Positions 1 through 9,158 of a stretch of DNA of 44,604 nucleotides are shown one piece after another. Within the stretch, counting starts at the first letter, position 1. Each line of letters starts with the position of its first letter. The position numbers and the translations under genes were made by a program. The notes beneath the pieces were generated by a model. It made no database searches, was not told where the DNA came from, and saw only the letters and a list, made by a program, of their open reading frames with translations. The DNA comes from Spirochaetota bacterium (GTDB lineage Bacteria; Spirochaetota; Spirochaetia; SPDA01; JAJSAL01). The stretch covers positions 1-44,604 of the forward strand of contig JAJSAL010000013.1 of assembly GCA_024274705.1 (NCBI GenBank). The letters are read 5' to 3'.

Positions 1-44
1 ACTCCTGCTTCAATAAGGTAAGTCCAGGAGAAAAGGGTGTCAAG

Positions 45-75
45 CCGGGACAGCCTTCCTTGCATCCCGGGTTTT
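45..75 (+). terminator. Possible intrinsic terminator of an upstream gene
   Basis: CCGGGA (45-50) and TCCCGG (65-70) can pair around a 14-base loop, and GTTTT follows. This would fit the end of a plus-strand gene lying left of the window. The T run is short, so the call is weak. The rest of positions 1-189 shows no recognisable gene. Confidence 0.35.
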
Positions 76-189
76 CCCCATGGTACTCTTTCACCGGTTA
101 GCTATGGAAACACCGAATGTACTGCCGGTAAACGACACCGGCATCCGTTCCCCGGGACTCCACATCCTGAATAACCTTCAAAGGAAACA

Positions 190-1143
190 ATGAGGACCGG
201 GAGCATGGCGGAAGGAATATCACTCCTCGTATTCGGCTCCCTTGCCTTCGATGAGATCTACCGGTACGACGGTACCGTGAGGGACCATCTGTTGGATCGG
301 CGGGATTCATCTCTCTACCTGAATATCCGTGCTCATGGTCCTGACATACGCAGGGGAGGCTGCGGGGGAAATGTATCCTTTACCCTGGGCTCCTTACAGC
401 TTCCGGTACGTCTTTTCAGCTGGATTGGCCGCGACGGTGATGAGTATGTTGAGTTCCTTCGCCACCGGGGGGTTGATACCGGGTGTATTATAAAGGCTGC
501 TTCTGCTTCCACCCCCAGGGCCGTGCTCCTTTCGGACAGGAGGAACGACCAGGTACTCATTTTCAGCACCCAGCAGACACCTGCGGACTGGCACCTTCCG
601 AAACACGCAGATGCAGCTCTCGCTGTGGTTACCACGGGAATACCGGGAAAAACAGGGGAAATCACATCCTGGCTCGGCGACCGGGGTATCCCATATATCA
701 TCGATCCCGGTAAATTTATCCTGGATATTCCCCCGGCCCACATGGTGCGGGTCCTGGAGGGAGCGGATACCATTGTCCTGAACGAATATGAACGTGACCT
801 GCTGTTGAAGCGGTGCGGCCTGGATATGGAGGATCTCCTGACACAGGGGCGTTCCCTGGTGGTGACCCGGGGCAGTAGGGGGGCCACCCTCTATCAGGAC
901 ACCGGAAAAGAGGATATCCCGGCGGTAAAGCCCGGGGGCTTCGTTGACCCCACCGGTGCAGGAGACGCTTTCCTCGCCGGTTTTGCCGCAGGCCGGTACA
1001 TGGGATACAGTCTCCTGTGGTCTGCCCGGGTGGGGTCTGCATCGGCCTCGTTTGCACTGGAAAAAGAAGGTGCCCAGGAACACGTCATATCCCTGGACCG
1101 GTGCATGGAAAGGGTTGCGTCCACGTTCGGGATGCCGGTGTGA
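190..1143 (+). CDS. PfkB-family carbohydrate/nucleoside kinase (adenosine-kinase-like)
   Basis: A 317-residue cytoplasmic kinase of the ribokinase/PfkB family, which transfers phosphate from ATP to a sugar or nucleoside hydroxyl. The N-terminal part carries the GGCGGN glycine motif near residue 56 (usual GGxxxN), and the C-terminal part has DPTGAGDAF near residue 255, where GAGD forms the anion hole and its Asp is the catalytic base. Length is normal for the family. The spacing after the first motif (FSWIGRDGDEYVEFL) resembles prokaryotic adenosine-kinase-like members, which would suit the purine-salvage genes later in the window, but the substrate cannot be read from sequence. AAAGGA lies just before the ATG at 190; an in-frame ATG at 205 is an alternative start. 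It stands alone on this strand, converging on the sugar-uptake operon. Confidence 0.9.
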   Translation: MRTGSMAEGISLLVFGSLAFDEIYRYDGTVRDHLLDRRDSSLYLNIRAHGPDIRRGGCGGNVSFTLGSLQLPVRLFSWIGRDGDEYVEFLRHRGVDTGCIIKAASASTPRAVLLSDRRNDQVLIFSTQQTPADWHLPKHADAALAVVTTGIPGKTGEITSWLGDRGIPYIIDPGKFILDIPPAHMVRVLEGADTIVLNEYERDLLLKRCGLDMEDLLTQGRSLVVTRGSRGATLYQDTGKEDIPAVKPGGFVDPTGAGDAFLAGFAAGRYMGYSLLWSARVGSASASFALEKEGAQEHVISLDRCMERVASTFGMPV

Positions 1144-1199
1144 GCAACCCCCACAAATGCTGCAACATCCGGCCCTCTTTCCCTTGCTCCTCCCTTTTC

Positions 1200-1445
1200 C
1201 TAGATGGCAAGCAGCCTTTTCTTTTCAGCCATGTAAAAGAGAAAATTTTCCAGAGGAACATCCGGTGGGACCAGGTGATCCACCGTGGGGATGAAGCCTC
1301 CTTCCGTTAGTAACGGCCTTAAGGTTTGCAGATGTTCCCGTATCTCCTGTTTGCCCATGGCGAGCACCCTCTTATCCACACCTCCCCACAAACGAAGATC
1401 CCTGCCGTACTTCTTTCTTAACTCCTTCAAATCGTTCCCGGTCCG
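1200..1445 (-). pseudogene. C-terminal remnant of a URO-D (uroporphyrinogen decarboxylase) family gene
   Basis: Directly after the TGA of the rhamnosidase-like gene (1446-1448), and in the same reading frame, there are about 81 codons that read like the C-terminus of a URO-D family protein: a KKYG-x-LRLWGGVDKRVL stretch, an EGG-FIPTVDH segment and a VPPDVPLENF segment. These match the end of the TIM barrel in URO-D-like proteins often found beside sugar-utilisation genes. The first about 250 residues are absent and there is no good start codon or ribosome site, so this is a stump left by a deletion rather than a working small gene. The deletion joint must lie close to the end of the rhamnosidase gene. 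Confidence 0.75.
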
Positions 1446-4286
1446 TCACAGGTCTCCGCCAATCACCGGATCCCGGATCTCCCCGTTTACAATCACCCGG
1501 GAGCGTCCTTCATATTCGACAGGAACCGCGACACGGCAGGTGATCTCTTCAGGATGGTTGACTGACAAGCGGAACAGCCCGTTCTTTATCTCCCAGTCAA
1601 CTCCGATTCCACCCAGGGGGGTTGGTACCGCACCCCGTGCCCATTCCAGGTGTACCGGTGCCGGGAACACCGATGCCTCCCTGAAACCGGGAGAAATGGG
1701 CGATACACCCAGCACATGGGCCGGGAGAAAGTAGCTTGGCGAGGAAGACCACGCATGGCAGTAGCTCCGGGTAAGGCGGTCTTTATAAAATCCCTTGAAG
1801 GTCTCCCAGCAGGTGGTTGCCCCGTTGTCCAGCATCTCCCCCCATCGCAGCCGGATATCTTCGATCACCATGTCGAACCTGCCAAGCATGGCGAGCACCC
1901 TGTAGTAGAAATGGCTCATGAAAGGGCTTCCGATTGGGACAAAATCATCCGGTGGCTCAATCATGTACCTTTCTAGGATCGATTTCCTCTCGCCCTCCAC
2001 ACAGTCCCACAGGAGTATCATAATCTGTGTCTGAAGGCTTATGACCCAGGAAGGAGCGCCGTCGGCATGGATCGAATCTATGAATGCTCTCCGTTCGGCG
2101 TTCCATAACATCCTGTTTATTGCTCTTTTTATAGACTTCGCTTTTTCTATGAAGAACTCCGCATCTTTCGCCTGCCCCGCCTTTTGAGCCATAACGGAAG
2201 CCACCTTGAGTGCTTCGACAAAAGATGCATTCTGATGGGTTACTACTCCTCTGTACGGGGTATCCATCGGTGCCCAGTCGAGCATATTCCAGGCATCGAT
2301 CGCAAGGAGCCCTTCCTCGGAGACATGGGCAAGAAGGGATATGACCGTTTTCCGTACTGCCGGGTAACTCCCGGCGAGAAACGCGGAATCGCCGCTGAAC
2401 AGGAGGTAGTCCCGAAAGGAGATTATCCAGAAGAGGGCCCATGAAGTGAGTACAAGGTCCACCCCGGCGGGAAGATGACATGAAGGAATTTCAGTTCTGG
2501 CTACACCTTGTGCAGCCAGGTGCAGGGAGCGCCGGCTTAAGGGATAAGCTCCGAAAAGATAATAATTGAATAACGCTGTATTCATGGCATCCCCGATCCA
2601 GAAAGCCTGCTCGAATGCGGGAGCATCCGCATACGTATCCTCCATGCAGAGTGCCACCGTGGACCTGCATATTCGCCATATATCATTAAGCCCCTCGTCT
2701 GAGCATTCGAAGGTACCGGTAAAAGGGGCAGGATAGAGTGATTCGTTCACCCACATCCGACGGATTGTGACGGTTTTCCTGTTTCGTACGGTAACCCGGA
2801 CATAACGGAATCCGCGGCGGACTATCGTCCGGTAGCGCTGAACTCCCTGCCGGGTCACATAGGAGAGGGTCGTATTCAAATCCATGGGGATCTCTGCCTT
2901 TCCTTTCTCCATGTGCTCAAAGAAGAGGAAATCGAGCATCTCTTTCTCTTCTGCTTCGATCTCGAACTCCAGGAAGCCTGACACCTCCCTGCCGAAGTCG
3001 AGGGTATACTCGCTGTGCCCCCTGGTTTGGATTGTAACCTTTATATTTATACAGTCTCCGTCTGGAGATATGATCTCTCCTTCCCCGGTACAGATCAGGT
3101 TTTCCTTTACAACCTTTACCCGGCTCATCCGGTGTTTCGCCGTATTCACATATACACTGCCGACAGGCTTTATCCACTTCCTGAAGGCAACGAGATCAAC
3201 GGGATCCGCGCACTCTGAAACAGCAACATACACGGGATGCCTATAATCGAGTGAAAAACCGTCGACACACACGATATTCCCAATGGAAAAAGATTCAAAA
3301 GGACCCAGTGCAGCGAACACCGCCGGGGTGCATGGAAAAGGTGCCTTGAAAGTTATGTTGTCTTCCGGAAAAAAATGGAAATCCGCGCTGATCCGCTGGT
3401 GTGCGCCGCTCACATCGAAGAGGAACAGGTTTTCTCCTTTACAAAGTGGAACCGTCACACTTTCACCACCTGAAGGAATTGTAAACGGTACGCCGTTTAC
3501 ATAGAGGAGTTCCCCGGTCAATGGCCACTTTCTGTCGTTCAAGGTAAAAAGAACCTCCTGTTTTTTTCGGGATTCTATTATCGTGCACAGGTATCCCAAG
3601 TGGAGTTTGTCTTCCGTGGATGTGTCCCTGGGATAGAACACATCTTTATAATCGATATGCACCCCTTTACCTTCGGGAAATACGATTCTGGACTGAATTA
3701 CCCGTTTCGGGAACACAGGAACCTCCGAAAGAAAGGGAATATCCCGAGACACCAATTCTTTCCATGGTTCCATGCCGATACTGCCTATCTCTTCCACCGA
3801 CCGCCATTCTGTGTCAAATCCGGCGTCGAAGCTCTCAACCCAAGGCTGGGATACATTGATCCTTGGAACATGCCTCTCGTATCCCTGGTGGACGGCACAC
3901 AGCCAGGATGTATCGGTACCGATGAATCTTTTCGTTCCGGATGTATTTTCGATGATGATTTCAACCAGCACACCTCCCCTTCCGTGTATATACTGGCTTG
4001 TGGATGTGCCGTAATGCCATACGAGCACTTCCAGCGAAATGCTCCCCGGCCCTGCATCAAGGGTTAAAGGATAACTGTCAAAGGTCAGATACCGGGGCCA
4101 TGAGCGGGGAGGCCCCGTACCTAAAAACTTTCCCCCGATATAGAGAAAGTATCGGGAATCCGCAGTAACGGAAACCGTCGCTGCAATTTCATCGGCCGAA
4201 TAGACCATCTCTTTTTTAAACCGGACGAATAGGTTTTTCCCCTGTTCCTCTCCGTCGATCCAAATCCATTTTGTTCCGTTCTTCAT
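1446..4286 (-). CDS. GH78-like alpha-L-rhamnosidase
   Basis: A 946-residue protein with the layout of glycoside hydrolase family 78: N-terminal beta-sandwich domains (about 1-510), an alpha/alpha barrel (about 520-850) and a C-terminal beta domain. Diagnostic segments are DAPAFEQAFWIGDA at 554-567, matching the family's DxPxxE...GDA block with the general acid Glu559, then NGATTCWETF, which holds the second Glu, and SYCHAWSSSP further on. Family members remove terminal alpha-L-rhamnose from oligosaccharides or glycosides. No signal peptide is seen, so it probably acts inside the cell on imported substrate. It is the last intact gene of the operon, 4 bases after the permease stop. Weak Shine-Dalgarno; coupling to the upstream gene is likely. 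Exact substrate is inferred from family only. Confidence 0.78.
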   Translation of the reverse strand: MKNGTKWIWIDGEEQGKNLFVRFKKEMVYSADEIAATVSVTADSRYFLYIGGKFLGTGPPRSWPRYLTFDSYPLTLDAGPGSISLEVLVWHYGTSTSQYIHGRGGVLVEIIIENTSGTKRFIGTDTSWLCAVHQGYERHVPRINVSQPWVESFDAGFDTEWRSVEEIGSIGMEPWKELVSRDIPFLSEVPVFPKRVIQSRIVFPEGKGVHIDYKDVFYPRDTSTEDKLHLGYLCTIIESRKKQEVLFTLNDRKWPLTGELLYVNGVPFTIPSGGESVTVPLCKGENLFLFDVSGAHQRISADFHFFPEDNITFKAPFPCTPAVFAALGPFESFSIGNIVCVDGFSLDYRHPVYVAVSECADPVDLVAFRKWIKPVGSVYVNTAKHRMSRVKVVKENLICTGEGEIISPDGDCINIKVTIQTRGHSEYTLDFGREVSGFLEFEIEAEEKEMLDFLFFEHMEKGKAEIPMDLNTTLSYVTRQGVQRYRTIVRRGFRYVRVTVRNRKTVTIRRMWVNESLYPAPFTGTFECSDEGLNDIWRICRSTVALCMEDTYADAPAFEQAFWIGDAMNTALFNYYLFGAYPLSRRSLHLAAQGVARTEIPSCHLPAGVDLVLTSWALFWIISFRDYLLFSGDSAFLAGSYPAVRKTVISLLAHVSEEGLLAIDAWNMLDWAPMDTPYRGVVTHQNASFVEALKVASVMAQKAGQAKDAEFFIEKAKSIKRAINRMLWNAERRAFIDSIHADGAPSWVISLQTQIMILLWDCVEGERKSILERYMIEPPDDFVPIGSPFMSHFYYRVLAMLGRFDMVIEDIRLRWGEMLDNGATTCWETFKGFYKDRLTRSYCHAWSSSPSYFLPAHVLGVSPISPGFREASVFPAPVHLEWARGAVPTPLGGIGVDWEIKNGLFRLSVNHPEEITCRVAVPVEYEGRSRVIVNGEIRDPVIGGDL

Positions 4287-4290
4287 CGCT

Positions 4291-5142
4291 TTATTCTTTG
4301 ATCGAACCTGCGGTCAGCCCGGCAATCAACTGGTTCGAAAATATCATGAACATAAGGAGGACAGGGATAAGGGCGATAGTTACAGCCGCGAATACCAGGT
4401 GCCAGTTGGCGAGAAAATTATTCATATACCGGTATATCCCCAGAGTGATAGTGAGAACGTTCTTCCTCGTCAGGAATACGAGTGGCATAAAAAAATCATT
4501 CCAGATAAAGACGAAATTGATGATCCCAACAGTGGCAAATACCGGTTTCGAAAGGGGTACCATAATAGTCGCATAGATACGGAACTCCCCTGCACCGTCA
4601 ATCTTGGCGGACTCGTAGATGGCATAAGGAAGGGTCCGGAAAAAACGGGAGAAAATAAACACCGGAAGAGACAAGTTGGCCGAGTAAATCAGGACCATAC
4701 CGAGAAGATTATTTAGCAGTCCGAAAGTACGGAGAATGATAAAGATAGGGAGGATACCAAGTTGGACCGGGAACATTAGCCCTAAGAGGAAGAATGTCTG
4801 AAGCAGATTTCTCACTTTAAACCTGAATCTGGAAAGTCCGTATGCCGTTAGAGATGAAATAAAGAGGAGAGAAGAAATCGCGGTCACCGAAAGGAAAATA
4901 CTGTTTCTAAAATAGAGGAGGAAATTGTCCTCCCTGAAAAGAACTGCATAATGATCGATTGTAAAGGAACGGGGGAAACCCACCGTGTTGTGAATAAGAT
5001 CGCTCTTGGTTTTAAAGGAGCTTAAAACGAGATTGGGTATAAGGAGCAAGGTGATAAGGCAGTAGAATAGGAGAATAACGGAACATACGATCGCTGCCGG
5101 GCTGTAAGACCCTCGCAGTTTCTCGAAATAGGAGCGTTTCAT
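4291..5142 (-). CDS. Carbohydrate ABC transporter permease, MalG type
   Basis: An integral membrane subunit of a sugar ABC importer, about 283 residues from the ATG at 5142. Six hydrophobic segments are visible. The cytoplasmic EAA loop that docks on the ATPase reads YESAKIDGAGEFRIYATIMV followed by PLSKP, close to the MalG consensus. The reading frame stays open back to 5214 inside the preceding gene, but the ATG at 5142 follows an unbroken run of G that can serve as ribosome site and sits directly behind the stop of the MalF-type gene, so this start is preferred. No ATPase subunit gene lies in the operon; a shared MsmX/UgpC-like ATPase encoded elsewhere is the usual solution for this transporter class. 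Confidence 0.93.
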   Translation of the reverse strand: MKRSYFEKLRGSYSPAAIVCSVILLFYCLITLLLIPNLVLSSFKTKSDLIHNTVGFPRSFTIDHYAVLFREDNFLLYFRNSIFLSVTAISSLLFISSLTAYGLSRFRFKVRNLLQTFFLLGLMFPVQLGILPIFIILRTFGLLNNLLGMVLIYSANLSLPVFIFSRFFRTLPYAIYESAKIDGAGEFRIYATIMVPLSKPVFATVGIINFVFIWNDFFMPLVFLTRKNVLTITLGIYRYMNNFLANWHLVFAAVTIALIPVLLMFMIFSNQLIAGLTAGSIKE

Positions 5143-5150
5143 CCCCCCCC

Positions 5151-6056
5151 CTATCCTGCCGCAAACCTGCGTAAAATCCGAATCTGGGCAACGGCGATGC
5201 AGAGGATTACGCAAAAGAGGACTACGCTTATGGTGGCACCGAATCCCATCGATGTTTCACCGTAATAAGATCCCCCGAAAGCGTATCTGTAAAAGAAGAG
5301 ATTCATGAAATCGATGGAATTGTTGACCCCCCCCTGGGAACCGCCAACAATGAAGGGGATGTCGAACTGGGTAAGTCCCCAGATGGTCCCGAGAATGATG
5401 TTGTTGGTGATTGCCGGTTCAACGGAAGGGATGATGATACGCACAAACCTCTGCCATCTCGAAGCACCATCGATTATGCTCGCCTCCAACAGCTCTTTGG
5501 GGATTCCCTTTAAGTTTGCCAGAAAAATGAACATGCCGGCAGCAACCGCCTGCCAGGTCACAACTATCATAAGAAGGGTAAAAGCTCTCCCGGGATCACC
5601 AAACCATGCACCGGCCATACGCCCGAGACCCATTCGTTTTAAAACAGTGTTGATTATCCCGATATTCGGATCGAATACGAGCATTGTAAAAAACCCCACG
5701 ATAGTTGTGCTTAACACATAAGGAATAAAAATAATTGTCTGGAAAAACCGGTACCCTGCAATTTTCAAATCCAGCAGATACGCCAGGAACAGTTGAACAG
5801 GCATAATAATGCAAATAACAATGACGACAAATGTAACATTGTTGCCCAGGGCGTTCCAGAATATGCCCGACAGCCTGGGATCGAAAAAGAGATTGCGGTA
5901 GTTCTGTAATCCGATGAATGTTTTCGGGCCGATACCGCTCCAATCGTAAAAACTGTACGTCAAAGCTGTAAACAGCGGTACAATAACGAACAGAGTATAG
6001 AGGGCGAACCCGGGAAGAATGAATCCCAGATAAGGCCTCTTTTTAAACACTTTCAT
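5151..6056 (-). CDS. Carbohydrate ABC transporter permease, MalF type
   Basis: The partner permease, 301 residues, with six predicted membrane segments (the first is FILPGFALYTLFVIVPLF near residue 12) and the EAA loop ELLEASIIDGASRWQRFVRI followed by IIPS, typical of MalF/UgpA-type proteins. It would form the translocation channel with the MalG-type subunit. The start at 6056 has GGTGAGGA about 9 bases upstream. The gene follows the binding protein with 116 bases between them, which hold a stable hairpin (6099-6133), and ends with TAG fused to a run of nine G before the next start. Confidence 0.94.
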   Translation of the reverse strand: MKVFKKRPYLGFILPGFALYTLFVIVPLFTALTYSFYDWSGIGPKTFIGLQNYRNLFFDPRLSGIFWNALGNNVTFVVIVICIIMPVQLFLAYLLDLKIAGYRFFQTIIFIPYVLSTTIVGFFTMLVFDPNIGIINTVLKRMGLGRMAGAWFGDPGRAFTLLMIVVTWQAVAAGMFIFLANLKGIPKELLEASIIDGASRWQRFVRIIIPSVEPAITNNIILGTIWGLTQFDIPFIVGGSQGGVNNSIDFMNLFFYRYAFGGSYYGETSMGFGATISVVLFCVILCIAVAQIRILRRFAAG

Positions 6057-6098
6057 TCGTGCAGATCCTCACCTTGATGAATGACGTACCATTGTAAA

Positions 6099-6133
6099 CA
6101 GATACCGACGCTTATTATCCGCGCCGGCATCTG
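6099..6133 (-). promoter_or_regulatory. Intercistronic hairpin between binding protein and permease genes
   Basis: Positions 6099-6110 pair with 6122-6133 over 12 base pairs around an 11-base loop. On the minus-strand RNA every position pairs if two G-U wobbles are allowed; on the plus strand the same two positions are A-C mismatches. No T run follows on the minus strand. Hairpins at this place in malE-malF-type operons slow 3' decay or cause partial termination so that the binding protein is made in excess. That role is inferred here. Confidence 0.6.
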
Positions 6134-6172
6134 GTTTTTTATTGTATAGTTTGTTACGTAACTAATGTCACA

Positions 6173-7417
6173 TTATCGAAGCTGTTCGTCCAGCATCTTG
6201 ACAAACTCCTCGGTTGAGTACATGCCTGAAAGCAGCTTCACGTTATCCTGCTCCCAAATCTGTGTAGGAGTTGCGCCGGGTTTCGCAAACTCTCCGAGAA
6301 TCGTGTAGAAACTGTTCACCTGGATATCGGAATCCACGATCTCTTCGATCAGCGGATCGTCTGTCGTCACCCCGTCCAGCCCGGGCACGTCCTTGAGATT
6401 GTCAACCCAAATCTGTTGCGATTCTATGGTGGTAAGATACCTGGCGAGCCGCAAGGCCTCCTCCGGATGTTCCGTCCGGGAATACACACAGAAGCCTGTT
6501 GCATAAGTTACAACCATAGGGCGTCGTCCATCCCTCGTGGGGATCTGAAACGCACCTATATTGAGATCGGGATTATTTTTCCTCAAGGTATTCGCGTTCC
6601 AGGAACCGGTAATTGTCATCGCAGCTTCACCCTTACTGAAGGCGAGGAGTTGCCCTCCTTCATCTACGCCGAGGTAACCGGTACCGTAATACCCCTTTTC
6701 TCCCCATTCAAGCATCTTGTTAAAGGCTGCTATTACCCGTGGATCATCAACCCTGGCTTTTCCTGCGGTAGCCTCTTCGAGCCAGTCCGGCGCCATGGCG
6801 GCAAGAATCGGTTCGAAATGAAAAAGTATGCTCCAGGAAAACATCCCTCCGAAGGAAATTGGCAGCACCCCGTTATTATATAGGGTTTCAAGTATCGATT
6901 CGAACTCATCAAATGTTTTCGGTACGGAGAGCCCGTATTCGGAGAAAATGTCCTTGTTATAATAAACCGCCCTGGTACCTATCGTCGCTCCCGGTGTTAA
7001 ATAGATTTTGTCACCGATAGTGGTCATCTTCAGGGCCATAGGTGAATAACCGGACACATCTATCTTTCCGGTAAGATCCATCACTGCTCCCTGTTGAACA
7101 AGATTTGCAAGATCCGTTGTCGCGGTACCGTTTGTCCAGAAAAGATCGGGGGCTTCTCCGGCCTGGATGGTAGTTGAAAGAAGCGCGTAGTATTTATCAG
7201 GTGTTTTTATTTCATACTCCACATTGATATCCGGATTCTTCTTCATGAAGTTTTCCAGAGTCGCTTTCAAGGACGCCTCGAACTGTGGAGTATGCTCCCA
7301 CACGGTGAGAGTCACCTGTTTTTTGCTTGTAACCGTTTCCTCCGCCCCCTTAGCCCACAAGCCGGAAATCGTAGCAAGAAGCATAAGAGCCATCATCACG
7401 CTTATAGTTTTTTTCAT
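6173..7417 (-). CDS. Extracellular sugar-binding protein (family 1)
   Basis: A 414-residue periplasmic binding protein for the importer. The ATG at 7417 is preceded by GGGAGG at an ideal distance and is followed by a classical signal peptide (MKKTISVMMALMLLATISG, cleavage near LWAKGAEE). There is no lipobox Cys. An upstream in-frame extension to 7501 has no ribosome site and would bury the signal peptide, so it was rejected. The mature part shows the family 1 pattern: TLTVWEHTP near the start, an EYEIKTPDKYY segment, DLFWTNG, and GEAAMTITGSW in the second lobe. It would deliver an oligosaccharide to the MalF/MalG pair. Its ligand is probably the substrate or product of the neighbouring GH78 enzyme. 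Confidence 0.93.
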   Translation of the reverse strand: MKKTISVMMALMLLATISGLWAKGAEETVTSKKQVTLTVWEHTPQFEASLKATLENFMKKNPDINVEYEIKTPDKYYALLSTTIQAGEAPDLFWTNGTATTDLANLVQQGAVMDLTGKIDVSGYSPMALKMTTIGDKIYLTPGATIGTRAVYYNKDIFSEYGLSVPKTFDEFESILETLYNNGVLPISFGGMFSWSILFHFEPILAAMAPDWLEEATAGKARVDDPRVIAAFNKMLEWGEKGYYGTGYLGVDEGGQLLAFSKGEAAMTITGSWNANTLRKNNPDLNIGAFQIPTRDGRRPMVVTYATGFCVYSRTEHPEEALRLARYLTTIESQQIWVDNLKDVPGLDGVTTDDPLIEEIVDSDIQVNSFYTILGEFAKPGATPTQIWEQDNVKLLSGMYSTEEFVKMLDEQLR

Positions 7418-7512
7418 ACATTCCTCCCTAGAACTTGTTTTGCATGATGGTAGCATCCTGTTTACCGGGAGTACATGAATAATCTTCCCCACTTTATGCA
7501 CAAAACTCTGTC

Positions 7513-7540
7513 ATTATAATTGAGATACCGTGGCTGTCTC
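7513..7540 (-). promoter_or_regulatory. Candidate promoter for the binding-protein operon
   Basis: On the minus strand GAGACA (7535-7540, 4 of 6 bases of the -35 consensus) is followed after 16 bases by a perfect TATAAT (7513-7518), about 95 bases before the ATG at 7417. The poor -35 box would suit activation by the AraC-type regulator encoded just upstream, which is inference. Confidence 0.42.
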
Positions 7541-7555
7541 CAGCACTGCACTATT

Positions 7556-9157
7556 TTACGATTTGTCTTCACAATTCTTTGTTTCGCTACGATACTCCCT
7601 CACCGTTCTGCCTGTAATTTGCTTGAATACACGTATAAAATAATTAGGATTATTATATCCAACTTTAAAAGCTATCTCCTTCCCTGACAATGTGGTTGTA
7701 TTGAGGAGACCACAGGCACGGTCGATTCGAAGGTGATTGAGATAGTCGATAAGACTTAATCCGGATTCTCTTTTAAAAAGCTGTGACAGATAATTCACGC
7801 TTATGTTAAATCGTCCAGCAATAGTCTGAAGAGTAATGTCTTCTCTGAAATTCTCGGAAAGATACTTTTCGATTGAACCAACGATTGAAGATGCGCGGTA
7901 TGCTTTTTCCACATTAGACCAGACTTCCTGTAGAAACAAGATAAGCCAGTTTTTCAGAACCCCGGCATCATCAAAAGCATGAATTTTTTCGTACATCGTA
8001 CCGGTGTTCCGGGACATCCGAATCAAATCCTCTCCTGTCAGATCCTTCAACAGCAGATTCAGCTGCTGAAGCGCGAAAGTTACACCCAGCTTTACTTCGG
8101 ATGAACACATGTTCACCCCCCTTGCAGCATCCCGGAAATATCGTTCCGTCCGGATAATCCACTCCTTAATAGGATGGGCCTGGGAGAGAAGGAATTGCAG
8201 CTCCGGTGTATTTCCGCACGAAGATTCTCTCTCCGGACTTTCCAGCGAAGCAGGATAGATAATCCTGCTTTCCTGGAAGAAGAACATCTGCTGTACCAAT
8301 TTCCCGGCATCGCTTAGGCCTTGAGAAATTTCAAGAATTGAATCAACAGTCTCTGCAACTCCGATACATATTTTTCGGTTAAGATACTTGGAGAGCCCGC
8401 TGATTATCCTTTCCAGAATACCATGGATCCTTTCCTGCCCGGATTTCGGGGTTGCGGAACCAGGAACAGCGGGGAAAATACACACCACTTCGTTATTTCT
8501 GCCGATAAAACACTCACCGAATTGGTCGTCATCGAGAACTCCCTGAATCATCTCAACAAGTATGGATCTGTCAGGAGACCATGGGATTTCCCGAAAAGAG
8601 GAATCGTACTCCTTCTTGAATCCCAGTACACAGACATGAAGAGGACCCCATAGAATCCTTAAACAGTTCCGGTGAATATAAGAAGTGATTCTCTCCCTCG
8701 CGGCTTGTGGAACCTCTTTCCGGTATAACAGAAGAGGAGTTATCTCCCTTCCATGTACCGTAGAACTGTTCTTACTTTTCCATCGTGAAGAGGGAACGAA
8801 TTTACCCAATGTCGAAAGCAATAAATCCCGGTTGATATCATGTTTCAACAGGTATTCATCCGCACCGAGAACGAATGCTTTTCGAACGAGATGAAAGTCA
8901 TCGAAACAGCTCAGAACGATAATGGTAATCCGTTTGTTGAATTTTCGAACCTCTTCGATGAGGTAGAGTCCATCCATGCCGGGCATCTTGATGTCTGTTA
9001 AAAGAAAATCCGGGGTGTGTTCACGTAAATAGTTCAAAGCATCTTCACCGTTCTGGTACAGGCCATGTACTTCGAAAACCGATCGTCCCCCGGTAAGCAG
9101 TGATTTAATGCCGTACAGGACTAGTTTTTCATCATCAACAATAATAACTTCGGCCAT
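7556..9157 (-). CDS. AraC-type response regulator, YesN-like
   Basis: A 533-residue two-component regulator. The N-terminal receiver domain has the acidic pair in VIIVDDEK, the phosphate-accepting Asp in LLTDIKMPGMDG (nucleotides about 8993-8995) and the conserved Lys in YLLKHD. A long middle linker region follows. The last about 100 residues hold two helix-turn-helix units of the AraC family (ITLQTIAGRFNISVNYLSQL, then GKEIAFKVGYNNPNYFIRVF). It should bind DNA upstream of the binding-protein operon when phosphorylated. The ATG at 9157 lies one base after the stop of the kinase gene, so translation is coupled; a GTG at 9166 is possible but gives a less usual N-terminus. Confidence 0.95.
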   Translation of the reverse strand: MAEVIIVDDEKLVLYGIKSLLTGGRSVFEVHGLYQNGEDALNYLREHTPDFLLTDIKMPGMDGLYLIEEVRKFNKRITIIVLSCFDDFHLVRKAFVLGADEYLLKHDINRDLLLSTLGKFVPSSRWKSKNSSTVHGREITPLLLYRKEVPQAARERITSYIHRNCLRILWGPLHVCVLGFKKEYDSSFREIPWSPDRSILVEMIQGVLDDDQFGECFIGRNNEVVCIFPAVPGSATPKSGQERIHGILERIISGLSKYLNRKICIGVAETVDSILEISQGLSDAGKLVQQMFFFQESRIIYPASLESPERESSCGNTPELQFLLSQAHPIKEWIIRTERYFRDAARGVNMCSSEVKLGVTFALQQLNLLLKDLTGEDLIRMSRNTGTMYEKIHAFDDAGVLKNWLILFLQEVWSNVEKAYRASSIVGSIEKYLSENFREDITLQTIAGRFNISVNYLSQLFKRESGLSLIDYLNHLRIDRACGLLNTTTLSGKEIAFKVGYNNPNYFIRVFKQITGRTVREYRSETKNCEDKS

Positions 9158-9158
9158 A

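Noticed and set aside
6099-6140. Plus-strand terminator (hairpin followed by six T)
   Set aside because: No plus-strand gene precedes it, and the stem has mismatches on that strand only.
7418-7501. Upstream extension of the sugar-binding protein
   Set aside because: It would hide the signal peptide, and the ideal ribosome site fits the ATG at 7417.
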